This document shows positions 1-5,576 of a stretch of DNA of 7,919 nt, one piece after another. Made by a program: the position numbers and the translations under genes. The stretch's first letter is position 1, and each line of letters opens with the position of its first letter. The DNA is taken from positions 1 through 7,919 of the forward strand of contig JBJXGF010000213.1 in the NCBI GenBank assembly GCA_046153015.1, read 5' to 3'. Origin of the DNA: JBJXGF01 sp046153015. GTDB taxonomy: Bacteria; Actinomycetota; Acidimicrobiia; Acidimicrobiales; CAIXPF01. The notes beneath the pieces were generated by a model that saw only the letters and a list, made by a program, of their open reading frames with translations, was not told the origin of the DNA and made no database searches.

Positions 1-817
1 CGGCCAGCGCGTCGCCGCCCAGCACCGCCCTCGCTGCGGCGGCCTCCAGCGGCTCGTCGGCGGCGACGAGAGCCAACGCGTTGAGCGCGCCGCGCGGCGC
101 GTGGTCGAGCCGGACGCGCACCAGCTCGTCGAGGGCGGCCGGCGCCCAGCGGTCGGGGTCGATCCGCCAGCCGTCGGCGTGGCGGGCGAGGCTCCCGGCG
201 GCCTGCCCGTGGGCGATCAGCTCCCGCAGGTGCAGCGGGTTGCCGCCGCTGTCCCGCCACAGCCGCGCCCGGGTGCGGACCTCCACCGGCGCGCCGAGCA
301 GCGCCTCGGCCAGCTCGCCCGTCTCGTCGGGCGCCAGACCGGCCAGGTCGAGCCGCTCGAAGCGGGCCTCGCCGACGAGCGCAGCGGCCGCCGGTCCGCC
401 CGCCGGGCCGCCGACGGCCAGCAGCACCAGGGCCCGTCCGGCGAGCGCCTCGTCGTGGAGCAGCGCGGCCGAGGCCTCGTCGAGGCGGTGGGCGTCGTCC
501 ACGCCGAGCACGAGGCGGAGCCCCGCCGCCGCCCGCCGGGCCAGCTCGCGCCGGGCCGCCGCCCAGGTCCGGGCGCCGTCCAGCACCGGCCCGAGCGCCT
601 CGAACGGCGCGGGCGGCGAGGTCGGCGCGGCCCGCACGGCCACGGCGGCGGCGCCCGCCTCCCGGGCGATCCCCAGCGACGCAGCCAGGAGCGCGCTCTT
701 GCCCACGCCCGGCGGGCCGGCCAGCACGAGGCCGGCCGCCGACGCGTCGGCCAGCAGGTCGGCCACGAACGCCGTCTCGGCCCGGCGCCCGATCAGCGAC
801 GAGACGTCTGCGGTCAC
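1..817 (-). CDS. LuxR/MalT-like (LAL) transcriptional regulator, N-terminal ATPase part (partial)
   Basis: The first 272 codons of a gene that leaves the window at the left edge. The N-terminus (SSLIGRRAE) is the usual opening of large ATP-binding LuxR-family regulators. A Walker A loop GPPGVGKS lies at residues 34-41, a Walker B strand with the VDDAH signature at about 102-110, and SGGNPLHLREL follows at about 195-205, a hallmark of the STAND/AAA module of LAL regulators. Proteins of this family usually run 800-1000 residues and end in a LuxR-type helix-turn-helix; that part is outside the window, so DNA binding is inferred from the family. The GTG at 817 is chosen because translation becomes family-like at once and a TAGCGT -10-like hexamer ends 8 bases upstream, suggesting a leaderless mRNA. 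The gene lies 61 bases downstream of the esterase on the same strand. An ATPase from a related STAND family is the main alternative. Confidence 0.85.
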   Translation of the reverse strand, partial: MTADVSSLIGRRAETAFVADLLADASAAGLVLAGPPGVGKSALLAASLGIAREAGAAAVAVRAAPTSPPAPFEALGPVLDGARTWAAARRELARRAAAGLRLVLGVDDAHRLDEASAALLHDEALAGRALVLLAVGGPAGGPAAAALVGEARFERLDLAGLAPDETGELAEALLGAPVEVRTRARLWRDSGGNPLHLRELIAHGQAAGSLARHADGWRIDPDRWAPAALDELVRVRLDHAPRGALNALALVAADEPLEAAAARAVLGGDALA

Positions 818-825
818 CCTCGAAG

Positions 826-831
826 ACGCTA
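826..831 (-). promoter_or_regulatory. -10-like hexamer for a leaderless LAL regulator transcript
   Basis: Reading the minus strand, TAGCGT fits the actinobacterial TAnnnT -10 pattern and ends 8 bases before the GTG at 817, so transcription would begin at or next to the start codon. No separate Shine-Dalgarno at normal spacing is seen; there is only a GAGG abutting the GTG. No convincing -35 is visible. This is inference from spacing. Confidence 0.35.
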
Positions 832-878
832 CGGCGGCCGCGCCCGCACTCCTCCCGGAGGGGGCGGCGCCGGGCAGA

Positions 879-1670
879 TCAGCCTGCGCCTCGGCCCGCG
901 TACAGCGCCCGCAGGCCCCGGCTGACCGCGGCGGGGATCGTGGAGTAGTGGATCTCGCCTTCGAGCAGCGCCACCTCGAGGCGCAGGCTCGGGTAGGCCC
1001 GGCTGCGCAGACGCTGCTCCAGGATGCGGGCGTTGGTGATCATGGGGAAGAACCCGGGCTGCTCCTCGTCGGCGCCCACCGAGAGGAACACGTCCGCCGC
1101 CAGGTCGCGGCGCCCGGCGGCGTGGGCCGCCGCCTCGATCCCGAGGATCGCCTTGTCGTCCCACCAGATCGACGGGCTGGCCAGCAGGTAACGGCCGAAC
1201 AGCTCGGGCCGGGTGAACAGCGTGTACAGCCCGAACAGCCCCGACAGCGAGTGCCCGACGTAGGTGCGCTCCCCCGGCCGGAGCCGGTACCGGGCCCCGA
1301 GCCACGGCAGCGCCTCGTCGGCCAGCCAGGCGAGGTGCGCCGAGGCGCCCCCCGAGGGGGGCGGGCCCTGGTCGTGGGGGGCGGTGCGGCGGGGGAACTC
1401 ACCCTTGGTCGGCGTGTAGGCCTCGCCCCGGCGGCGCAGCACCTCCTTCACCCCCGCCGCGTCCCAGCCCAACCCGGCGACCACCACGCGGGGCAGGAGG
1501 CGGGCCAGGCCGAGGTTGAGCGACGCGTCGCACAGCGTGCCGAAGATCCACTGGGCGTCGTTGCAGAGCACGAGCGGGTACGCGGCGTCGCCCTCGTCGT
1601 AGCCCTCGGGGAGCTGCACGTGCACCACCCGCCCGCCGCCGAGGCGGTGGGTCTCCCGGCGGCCGATCAC
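879..1670 (-). CDS. Alpha/beta-fold esterase, PF00756/COG2819 type
   Basis: A 263-residue putative serine esterase. The nucleophile elbow GHSLSG lies at residues 139-144 (Ser141), followed by LASPSIWW at about 163-170, a signature of the esterase-D / siderophore-esterase-like family. The likely catalytic His is His241 in GEIHYST, and the acidic residue is probably within GADEE at 199-203. No signal peptide or membrane segment is visible, so it is probably cytoplasmic. The GTG start at 1670 overlaps the stop of the upstream FMN reductase by four bases (GTGA), which indicates translational coupling and one operon; no strong ribosome-binding site is seen of its own. Family members hydrolyse ferric siderophore esters, S-formylglutathione or acyl esters; the substrate here is unknown. 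The family call is firm. Confidence 0.88.
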   Translation of the reverse strand: MIGRRETHRLGGGRVVHVQLPEGYDEGDAAYPLVLCNDAQWIFGTLCDASLNLGLARLLPRVVVAGLGWDAAGVKEVLRRRGEAYTPTKGEFPRRTAPHDQGPPPSGGASAHLAWLADEALPWLGARYRLRPGERTYVGHSLSGLFGLYTLFTRPELFGRYLLASPSIWWDDKAILGIEAAAHAAGRRDLAADVFLSVGADEEQPGFFPMITNARILEQRLRSRAYPSLRLEVALLEGEIHYSTIPAAVSRGLRALYAGRGAG

Positions 1671-2200
1671 GAGCCGGCCCGGATCTTCTGCTGGGCGGCC
1701 ACGAGGGCCGCCACCCGGGGCCGCGCAACCGCCAGCCAGGGCTCGAGCACCGAGTCGAGCTCGCCCAGCGCGTCGTCGAGGAGGAACAGCCCCGCCGTGG
1801 GGCAGGCGGCACCCAGCTCGACCAGCAGAGGGCGCAGGTGGGTCTCCACCGCGAGGCGGTGGTCGGCGGCGCCGCCCAGCATCACCGGCACCGCGGTCAC
1901 GAGGTCGAGCCCGCCGGCGGGGATGCGGTCGAGGAAGGCTTTCAGGAGGCCCGTGTAGCTGGCCTTGAAGGTGGGCGTGGCCACCACCAGCAGGCCGGCC
2001 TGCTGAGCGGCGGCCGCCTCGGCCCCGGCCCGCTCGGCGCCCCAGTCGAACAGCTCGCCGGCCAGCTCGGCCAGCTCCAGCGTGCGGGGCGGGTCGAGCT
2101 CGGGGACGCCAGCGGCCAGGCGCTCGGCCACTCGCTCGGCGGCGAGGCGGGTGCGGGAGGCGGGCTTGGGGTTGCCCACGACGACGAGGAGCTCGGCCAC
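1667..2200 (-). CDS. NAD(P)H-dependent FMN reductase, SsuE/MsuE-like
   Basis: A 177-residue flavodoxin-fold reductase that would reduce FMN with NAD(P)H, usually to supply reduced flavin to a partner monooxygenase. The N-terminal VVVGNPKPASRT (about 6-17) is the phosphate-binding loop of the FMN_red family (PF03358). ATPTFKASYTGLLKAFLD (about 74-91) is the diagnostic SsuE/MsuE segment, and LGGAADH (about 108-114) with LRPLLVELGA gives the second conserved block. Length matches the family. The GTG at 2200 is chosen because AGGA lies 7 bases upstream and the conserved first strand starts right after it. It is the first gene of an operon with the esterase and is divergent from the hydrolase at 2242, with 41 bases between starts. 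No flavin-dependent monooxygenase is visible, so the partner, if any, is encoded elsewhere. Confidence 0.9.
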   Translation of the reverse strand: MAELLVVVGNPKPASRTRLAAERVAERLAAGVPELDPPRTLELAELAGELFDWGAERAGAEAAAAQQAGLLVVATPTFKASYTGLLKAFLDRIPAGGLDLVTAVPVMLGGAADHRLAVETHLRPLLVELGAACPTAGLFLLDDALGELDSVLEPWLAVARPRVAALVAAQQKIRAGS

Positions 2201-2241
2201 CTCCTCATCCTGGCAGGCCAGCGGTGTGGGAGGATGCCCGC
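2201..2241. promoter_or_regulatory. 41-bp divergent intergenic region
   Basis: The only space between the divergent reductase and hydrolase genes. It contains both ribosome-binding sites: AGGA at 2208-2211 for the minus gene, 7 bases before its GTG, and GGGAGG at 2228-2233 for the plus gene, 8 bases before its ATG. I see no clear -10/-35 pair in it, so the promoters must overlap the two sites or lie within the opposing reading frames. Confidence 0.45.
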
Positions 2242-2952
2242 ATGAACGCCCCTCGTCCGGTCGTGCTCGTGCACGGCGCGTTCCACGGCGCCTGGTGCTG
2301 GGCCCCGCTCCAAGCTGCGCTCGATCGGCGCGGCGTGCCCAGCTACGCCGTGGATCTTCCGGGCCACGGCGCCTCGACCGCGCCGCTCACCGATCTGGCC
2401 GGCAACGCCGCCTCGGTCGCCGCGCTGCTCGAACGCCTGGGCGACGAGGTCGTGCTCGTCGGCCATTCCTACGGCGGCGCGGTCATCAGCGAGGCCGGCC
2501 TCAGCGGGCGGGTCGCGCACCTCGTGTACCTCACCGCGCTGGTGCCCGACGTGGGCGAGAGCGCGCACGCGCAGCTCATCTCGCTGCCCTCCGGCCCGCC
2601 GCGCGAAGCCAAGCTGTTCCTGCGCCACGGGGACGACGCGCTGGCGGCCAACCCCGACCTCGGCCGCGAGGTGTTCTACAACGAGTGCGCCGAGCCCGAC
2701 CGGGCGGCCGCGCTGGCCCGGCTGTGCCCGCAGCTCAAGGCGTCGCTGGCCCAGGAGCTCACGGTCGCGGCGTGGAGGAGCGTGCCGTCCACCTACGTGC
2801 GCTGCACGAAGGACAACGCCATCGTGCTGGCCGCGCAAGATGTGCTGGCCAAGCGCTGCACCAGCGTGGCCACGCTCGAGGCCGACCATTCGCCGTTCAT
2901 CCACGCCCCCGAGGCGCTGGCCGAGGTGCTCGCGCCGCTGGCGCAGCGCTGA
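2242..2952 (+). CDS. Alpha/beta hydrolase (methylesterase/hydroxynitrile-lyase-like)
   Basis: A 236-residue alpha/beta hydrolase. It opens with strand VVLVHGAFHGAWCW (about 7-20), whose HGAFHGAWCW supplies the oxyanion region, then DLPGHGAS (38-45). The nucleophile elbow is GHSYGG at 74-79 (Ser76), the acid is Asp191 in CTKDNAI, and the base is His216 in ADHSPFIH, so the triad is complete. The CTKDNAI and DHSPF blocks resemble plant methyl-ketone/salicylate esterases and their bacterial homologues, acting on small esters. The ATG at 2242 is preferred over the in-frame GTG at 2224 because GGGAGG sits 8 bases upstream of it and the family starts here. No signal peptide is seen. The gene is followed by the cupin after 59 bases on the same strand. 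Substrate unknown. Confidence 0.9.
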   Translation: MNAPRPVVLVHGAFHGAWCWAPLQAALDRRGVPSYAVDLPGHGASTAPLTDLAGNAASVAALLERLGDEVVLVGHSYGGAVISEAGLSGRVAHLVYLTALVPDVGESAHAQLISLPSGPPREAKLFLRHGDDALAANPDLGREVFYNECAEPDRAAALARLCPQLKASLAQELTVAAWRSVPSTYVRCTKDNAIVLAAQDVLAKRCTSVATLEADHSPFIHAPEALAEVLAPLAQR

Positions 2953-2960
2953 GCCCGCGT

Positions 2961-2966
2961 TAACCT
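2961..2966 (+). promoter_or_regulatory. Possible -10 box upstream of the cupin gene
   Basis: TAACCT fits TAnnnT and is one of the few A/T-containing stretches in the 59-base gap before the cupin. A start site near 2973 would give a leader of about 38 bases. No matching -35 is seen, so read-through from the hydrolase gene is equally likely. Confidence 0.2.
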
Positions 2967-3011
2967 GGCCCCTCGCCGCGCCCGCCGGGCGTGACCACGA
3001 GGGGGAACATC

Positions 3012-3425
3012 GTGACCATCAGCGCCGAGAGCGGGCAGTCGACCAAGCTGCTCGTCGACCACGTGACCAACGACAGCTGGGGCGCCAAGGGCCGCCGGCA
3101 GTTCCTCGCCTATCGCGATATCGGCTTGGAGGCCGCGACCGACGGGCGCTTCCGGGCCACCGCCATGCGGGCGACCGGCAAGAACGAGGCGACCGGCTGG
3201 CATTACCACGTGTGCGACCTGCAGTTCGTGTACGTGATCAAGGGCTGGGTCGAGCTCGAGTTCGAGGGCGGCGAGCAGGTGCGCTTGGAGGCGGGGTCGG
3301 CCCTGAGCATCCCCGGCGGCACGCTGCACAACGAGAAGAACCTCTCCGAGGATCTCGAGGTGTTGGAGTTCTCCAGCCCGGGCGACATGAAGACGGTGGC
3401 GGTCGACCCGCCGGCCGGGGCGTGA
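3012..3425 (+). CDS. Small single-domain cupin
   Basis: A 137-residue cupin of the small beta-barrel type. The second cupin motif, G-x5-P-x-G-x2-H-x3-N, is met exactly by GSALSIPGGTLHNEKN at 95-110 (His106). The first motif is WHYHVCDLQF at 63-72, giving His64 and His66, but the usual glutamate is replaced by Gln71. A metal centre is therefore plausible but altered, and an enzymatic role is uncertain; many such proteins bind small ligands or act as isomerases or dioxygenases. The GTG at 3012 is preferred over the in-frame GTG at 2991 because GAGGGGG ends 6 bases before it, whereas 2991 has no ribosome-binding site. It lies 59 bases after the hydrolase and may be cotranscribed. A hairpin follows 8 bases after the stop. 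Substrate cannot be assigned. Confidence 0.85.
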   Translation: MTISAESGQSTKLLVDHVTNDSWGAKGRRQFLAYRDIGLEAATDGRFRATAMRATGKNEATGWHYHVCDLQFVYVIKGWVELEFEGGEQVRLEAGSALSIPGGTLHNEKNLSEDLEVLEFSSPGDMKTVAVDPPAGA

Positions 3426-3432
3426 CCCGTCG

Positions 3433-3453
3433 CAGCGGCCTTCCGGTCCGCTG
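3433..3453 (+). terminator. Hairpin after the cupin gene
   Basis: CAGCGGCC (3433-3440) pairs with GG and CCGCTG (3445-3446, 3448-3453), with one bulged T at 3447 and a TTCC loop. That makes an 8-bp, mostly G-C stem beginning 8 bases after the cupin stop. No U-tract follows (ATTCGACG), as is common for high-GC actinobacterial terminators. Position and stability support termination; function is inferred. Confidence 0.5.
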
Positions 3454-3500
3454 ATTCGACGGTTGTGGCGGGTTGTTCGCGTCGGCCCGAGTAGACGCCT

Positions 3501-3531
3501 GTTCCATGCGGACAAAACCGCAGGTGGGAAC
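3501..3531. other. Two-step internal stem-loop inside the inverted-repeat element
   Basis: GTTCC (3501-3505) pairs with GGAAC (3527-3531), and TGCGG (3507-3511) with CCGCA (3518-3522). They enclose the loop ACAAAA; an asymmetric internal loop (A opposite GGTG) separates the two stems. Ten base pairs centred in the element suggest a folded RNA or a cruciform arm. Pairing is seen directly; expression is not. Confidence 0.5.
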
Positions 3532-3542
3532 GTTGCACGCGC

Positions 3543-3560
3543 GGGCCATACTTCAGGCCC
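3543..3560. other. Second small stem-loop inside the inverted-repeat element
   Basis: GGGCC (3543-3547) pairs with GGCCC (3556-3560) around the loop ATACTTCA, ending directly against the right terminal arm. The same GGGCC can instead pair with GGCCC at 3484-3488 next to the left arm, so two folds exclude each other. Short G-C stems can arise by chance in this composition. Confidence 0.3.
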
Positions 3561-3585
3561 CGCGATCAACCCGCCACAACTAAGC

Positions 3586-3609
3586 GAGCCGGACGGTGAG
3601 TCCGGGCTC
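3586..3609 (-). terminator. Hairpin at the end of the crotonase gene
   Basis: GAGCCGGAC (3586-3594) pairs with GTCC-G-GGCTC (3600-3609), with one bulged G and the 5-base loop GGTGA, giving a 9-bp stem. It overlaps the minus-strand stop codon (3608-3610). On the minus strand it is followed by CGCTTAGTTGTG, slightly T-rich. It is a good candidate intrinsic terminator for the CoA-transferase/crotonase operon. Confidence 0.5.
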
Positions 3610-4315
3610 AGAACAGGCGTTGGCCGTACAGCACGGCGTTGACACCACGCTTGGTGAGCACCGAGGGCCGGAACGGCAGCGCCAGGAACCGGTCGACGGC
3701 CTCCTTGACCGCCGCCTCCAGCCCGTCGGCGGGGGTCACCCGGTTGAGCACGCCCAGCGCGGCGAGCTCCCGCGCGCTGAAGCGCCGGCACATGATCATC
3801 GCCTCCTTGGCCAGCCACGGGCCGAGGCGCTCGGTGAGCGTGACCGCGGGCAGGCCCACGAACGGCACGCCGATCTCCACCTCGGGCACCCAGAACTCGG
3901 CCTCCTCCACGGCCACGCAGTAGTCGAACGCCAGCGCGAAGGACCAGCCGCCGCCCACCGCGTAGCCGTTGATCGCGGCGATGGTCATCACGTCGAGGTG
4001 GGCGAGCACGTCGAAGATCCGCCCGATCACCCGCGGCACCCGGGCCATCTCGGCTTGGATGCGGCGGCGTTCGTCGGGGTCCTTGGCGTCGCGGGCCAGC
4101 GTGAGGTCGGCGCCGGCGCAGAAGCTGTTGCCCGTGCCGGTGACCACCAGCACCTTGCAGTCGCGGTCGTCGCGCACCTGGTGGACGAGCCGTTCGAGCT
4201 CGAGCACCACGCCGCGGTCGAGGCCGTTGCGCTTGTGCGGACGGTTGAACGTGATCGTGGTGACCGGCCCCGCGGTCTCGTAGAGGAAGTGCTCCGGGGC
4301 GGGCTCGAGGCTCAC
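3608..4315 (-). CDS. Crotonase-family protein (enoyl-CoA hydratase/isomerase-like), short
   Basis: A 235-residue member of the enoyl-CoA hydratase/isomerase superfamily, acting on acyl-CoA thioesters. Visible landmarks are TFNRPHKRNGLD (22-33), the oxyanion-hole strand SFCAGADL (64-71) and INGYAVGGGW (115-124). The second is followed by WVPEVEIGVPF (142-152), whose Glu145 matches the second catalytic Glu of classical hydratases. The first catalytic Glu, normally just after GGGx, is Ser125 here, so the reaction may not be simple hydration. The protein ends soon after LTKRGVNAVLYG, lacking about 20-30 C-terminal residues usual in the family. The GTG at 4315 overlaps the CoA-transferase stop by GTGA, so the two are coupled and likely act on the same acyl-CoA. 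The same frame stays open upstream to 5077, but that part has no crotonase similarity. Confidence 0.87.
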   Translation of the reverse strand: MSLEPAPEHFLYETAGPVTTITFNRPHKRNGLDRGVVLELERLVHQVRDDRDCKVLVVTGTGNSFCAGADLTLARDAKDPDERRRIQAEMARVPRVIGRIFDVLAHLDVMTIAAINGYAVGGGWSFALAFDYCVAVEEAEFWVPEVEIGVPFVGLPAVTLTERLGPWLAKEAMIMCRRFSARELAALGVLNRVTPADGLEAAVKEAVDRFLALPFRPSVLTKRGVNAVLYGQRLF

Positions 4316-5514
4316 CAGATCGCGCCCGACACTCGCAGCTCCACCAGCTCCTCCTCGCTGTAGCCGAGCCCGGCCAGGATCTCGTCGGTGTGCTGGCCGT
4401 ACTCCGCGGCGACGGTGTCGCGCGGGCCGCGCCACTCGCCCACCTCGAACGGCGCCGGTGGGGCCGTGAAGCCGTCGGGGAAGGTGTGGAGGTACTCGTT
4501 GGCGAGGATCTGCTCGTCGGAGGCGAGCTGCTCCATCCGGTTCACCGGGGAGGTCCACACCCCCGCCGCCCGCAGCGCCTCCCACCACTCGTGGGTCGTG
4601 CGCTCCTTGAACCTGGCCTCGAGGATCGGCATCAGCTCGGCCCGGTTGCGGATGGTGCGGCCGAAGCTCTTGAAGCGCTCGTCCTCCAGGAGATGGTCGA
4701 GGCCGAGGGTGTGGGCGATCGGCGGCCAGTGAGGGGGGTGGATGGCGGCGATGGCGATCCAGCCGTCGGCGGTCTCGTACACGCTGAAGAGGGGGTTGGC
4801 CGGCGCCTTGGGCGAGAAGCGCACCATGCGGGCGCCGATCGTGCTGGCCAGCCCGACGGGCAGCAGCTGCATCCAGAGCAGCGACTGCACCTGCGAGGCG
4901 CCGACCACCTCGCCCTTGCCGGTGCGGCCCCGGCGCACCAGCCCGGCCAGCACCGCCGAGGCGAGCGTGGTGCCGGTCAGCACGTCGCTCATCGCGCCCG
5001 GCGGGTAGTTCGGCTCGTCGGAGGTGGCGGTGATGTCCATGAACCCGCCGTACGCCATGCCGACGGTGTCCTGGCACGGGTCGTCGGCCAGCGGGCCGCG
5101 CAGCCCGAACCCGCCGCCCCGGGCGTAGATCAGGGATGGGTTGACGGCGTGCAGCGTCTCGGGGTCGGCGCCGAGCTGGCGGAGGCCGTCGGCGCGCAGG
5201 TTGGTCACGAACACGTCGGCCTGTTCGATCAGCCGGCGGAACACGGCTCTGCCCTCGTCGCTGGCGATGTCGAGGGCGAGCGCCTTCTTGCCGCGGTTGA
5301 GGGCGGCGTACTGCCAGGCCTGACCCCGTTCGTCAAGGGGCACGCCGTAGAGCGCCGAGGGCCGGCGCATCGTGTCCTCCCGGCCGACCTGTTCGATCTT
5401 GACCACCTCGGCGCCGAGGTTGGCCAACGTCATGCCCGCCACCGGCCCCTGGACGTACATCGAGATCTCAACCACCCGGATCCCGGCCAGCGGCGCCTCT
5501 GCTGCGCTTGTCAC
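4312..5514 (-). CDS. Class III CoA-transferase, CaiB/BaiF family
   Basis: A 400-residue family III CoA-transferase, which moves CoA between an acyl-CoA donor and a carboxylic acid through an aspartyl-CoA anhydride. The N-terminus PLAGIRVVEIS (8-18) and GPVAGMTLANLGAEVVKIE (23-41) are diagnostic of PF02515. VFVTNLRADGLRQLG (101-115) and NPSLIYARGGGFG (125-137) follow, and CQDTVGMAYGG (about 147-157) places the catalytic Asp at 149. The C-terminal region contains NPLFSVYETADGWIAIAA and ends near GYSEEELVELR, as in full-length members. The GTG at 5514 is supported by GGGGAGGA at 5524-5531, 9 bases upstream. It heads an operon with the crotonase gene. Family members act on oxalate, carnitine, bile acids, 2-methylacyl groups or dicarboxylates; the acid used here is unknown. 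Confidence 0.93.
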   Translation of the reverse strand: MTSAAEAPLAGIRVVEISMYVQGPVAGMTLANLGAEVVKIEQVGREDTMRRPSALYGVPLDERGQAWQYAALNRGKKALALDIASDEGRAVFRRLIEQADVFVTNLRADGLRQLGADPETLHAVNPSLIYARGGGFGLRGPLADDPCQDTVGMAYGGFMDITATSDEPNYPPGAMSDVLTGTTLASAVLAGLVRRGRTGKGEVVGASQVQSLLWMQLLPVGLASTIGARMVRFSPKAPANPLFSVYETADGWIAIAAIHPPHWPPIAHTLGLDHLLEDERFKSFGRTIRNRAELMPILEARFKERTTHEWWEALRAAGVWTSPVNRMEQLASDEQILANEYLHTFPDGFTAPPAPFEVGEWRGPRDTVAAEYGQHTDEILAGLGYSEEELVELRVSGAIW

Positions 5515-5543
5515 GGTCGCGCGTCCTCCCCTATGACGGTGCG

Positions 5544-5560
5544 GACCCTACGCGTGGGTC
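5544..5560. promoter_or_regulatory. Operator-like inverted repeat over the CoA-transferase -10
   Basis: GACCC (5544-5548) and GGGTC (5556-5560) form an inverted repeat around TACGCGT, with the palindrome ACGCGT almost at its centre. It covers the predicted -10 of the CoA-transferase promoter, a typical place for a repressor. It could also be a weak terminator hairpin for the MDMPI-family gene that ends at 5577. Five-base arms are modest evidence. Confidence 0.35.
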
Positions 5561-5573
5561 GCCGGGGCATCAA
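5545..5573 (-). promoter_or_regulatory. Sigma70-like promoter for the CoA-transferase/crotonase operon
   Basis: On the minus strand, TTGATG (5573-5568; four of six to TTGACA) is separated by exactly 17 bases from TAGGGT (5550-5545; TAnnnT). The start site would fall near 5538, giving a leader of about 24 bases that contains the ribosome-binding site GGGGAGGA. It is the best promoter in the window. It shows that the CoA-transferase operon can be transcribed apart from the upstream MDMPI-family gene, 62 bases away on the same strand. Confidence 0.5.
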
Positions 5574-5576
5574 ACC

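Larger units (their letters stand above)
3462..3580. repeat. 119-bp element with 20-bp near-perfect inverted-repeat ends
   Basis: The arm at 3462-3481 begins GTTGTGGCGGGTTG and is the reverse complement of 3561-3580 at 19 of 20 positions; the single mismatch is the T/T pair 3476/3566. The arms enclose 79 bases that hold further hairpins (see 3501-3531 and 3543-3560). The element is about 65% G+C by hand count, lower than the coding flanks, and carries no gene I would support. It sits exactly between the two terminator-like hairpins of a convergent gene pair. No target-site duplication is evident (CG on the left, TA on the right). Possible identities are a MITE-like non-autonomous element, a dispersed intergenic repeat, a structured RNA, or a bidirectional terminator or insulator. 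The repeat itself is certain; its nature is not. Confidence 0.8.

Noticed and set aside
841..878. Hairpin-like GC-rich stretch after the esterase gene
   Set aside because: Only 4-5 bp stems can be drawn and several alternatives compete, so it is not called a terminator.
81..1958. Very long plus-strand open frame (over 600 codons), with an overlapping one at 101-925
   Set aside because: It runs antisense to three recognisable minus-strand genes and its product is Ala/Arg/Pro/Ser-rich without motifs; it is a by-product of high G+C codon use.
3238..3549. Small minus-strand frame starting inside the inverted-repeat element
   Set aside because: Most of it is antisense to the cupin; it has no ribosome-binding site or recognisable domain, and its N-terminal part is just the repeat read through.
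3462..3580. Integron attC site
   Set aside because: The ends do not fit the RYYYAAC/GTTRRRY core boxes in the required order, and no cassette or integrase is nearby.
3596..4363. Plus-strand open frame of 255 codons over the crotonase gene
   Set aside because: His/Gly/Arg-rich antisense translation with no recognisable fold.
4316..5077. Extended start of the crotonase gene giving a 489-residue fusion
   Set aside because: The added segment is the CoA-transferase gene read in another frame; the GTG at 4315 with its GTGA overlap is the natural start.
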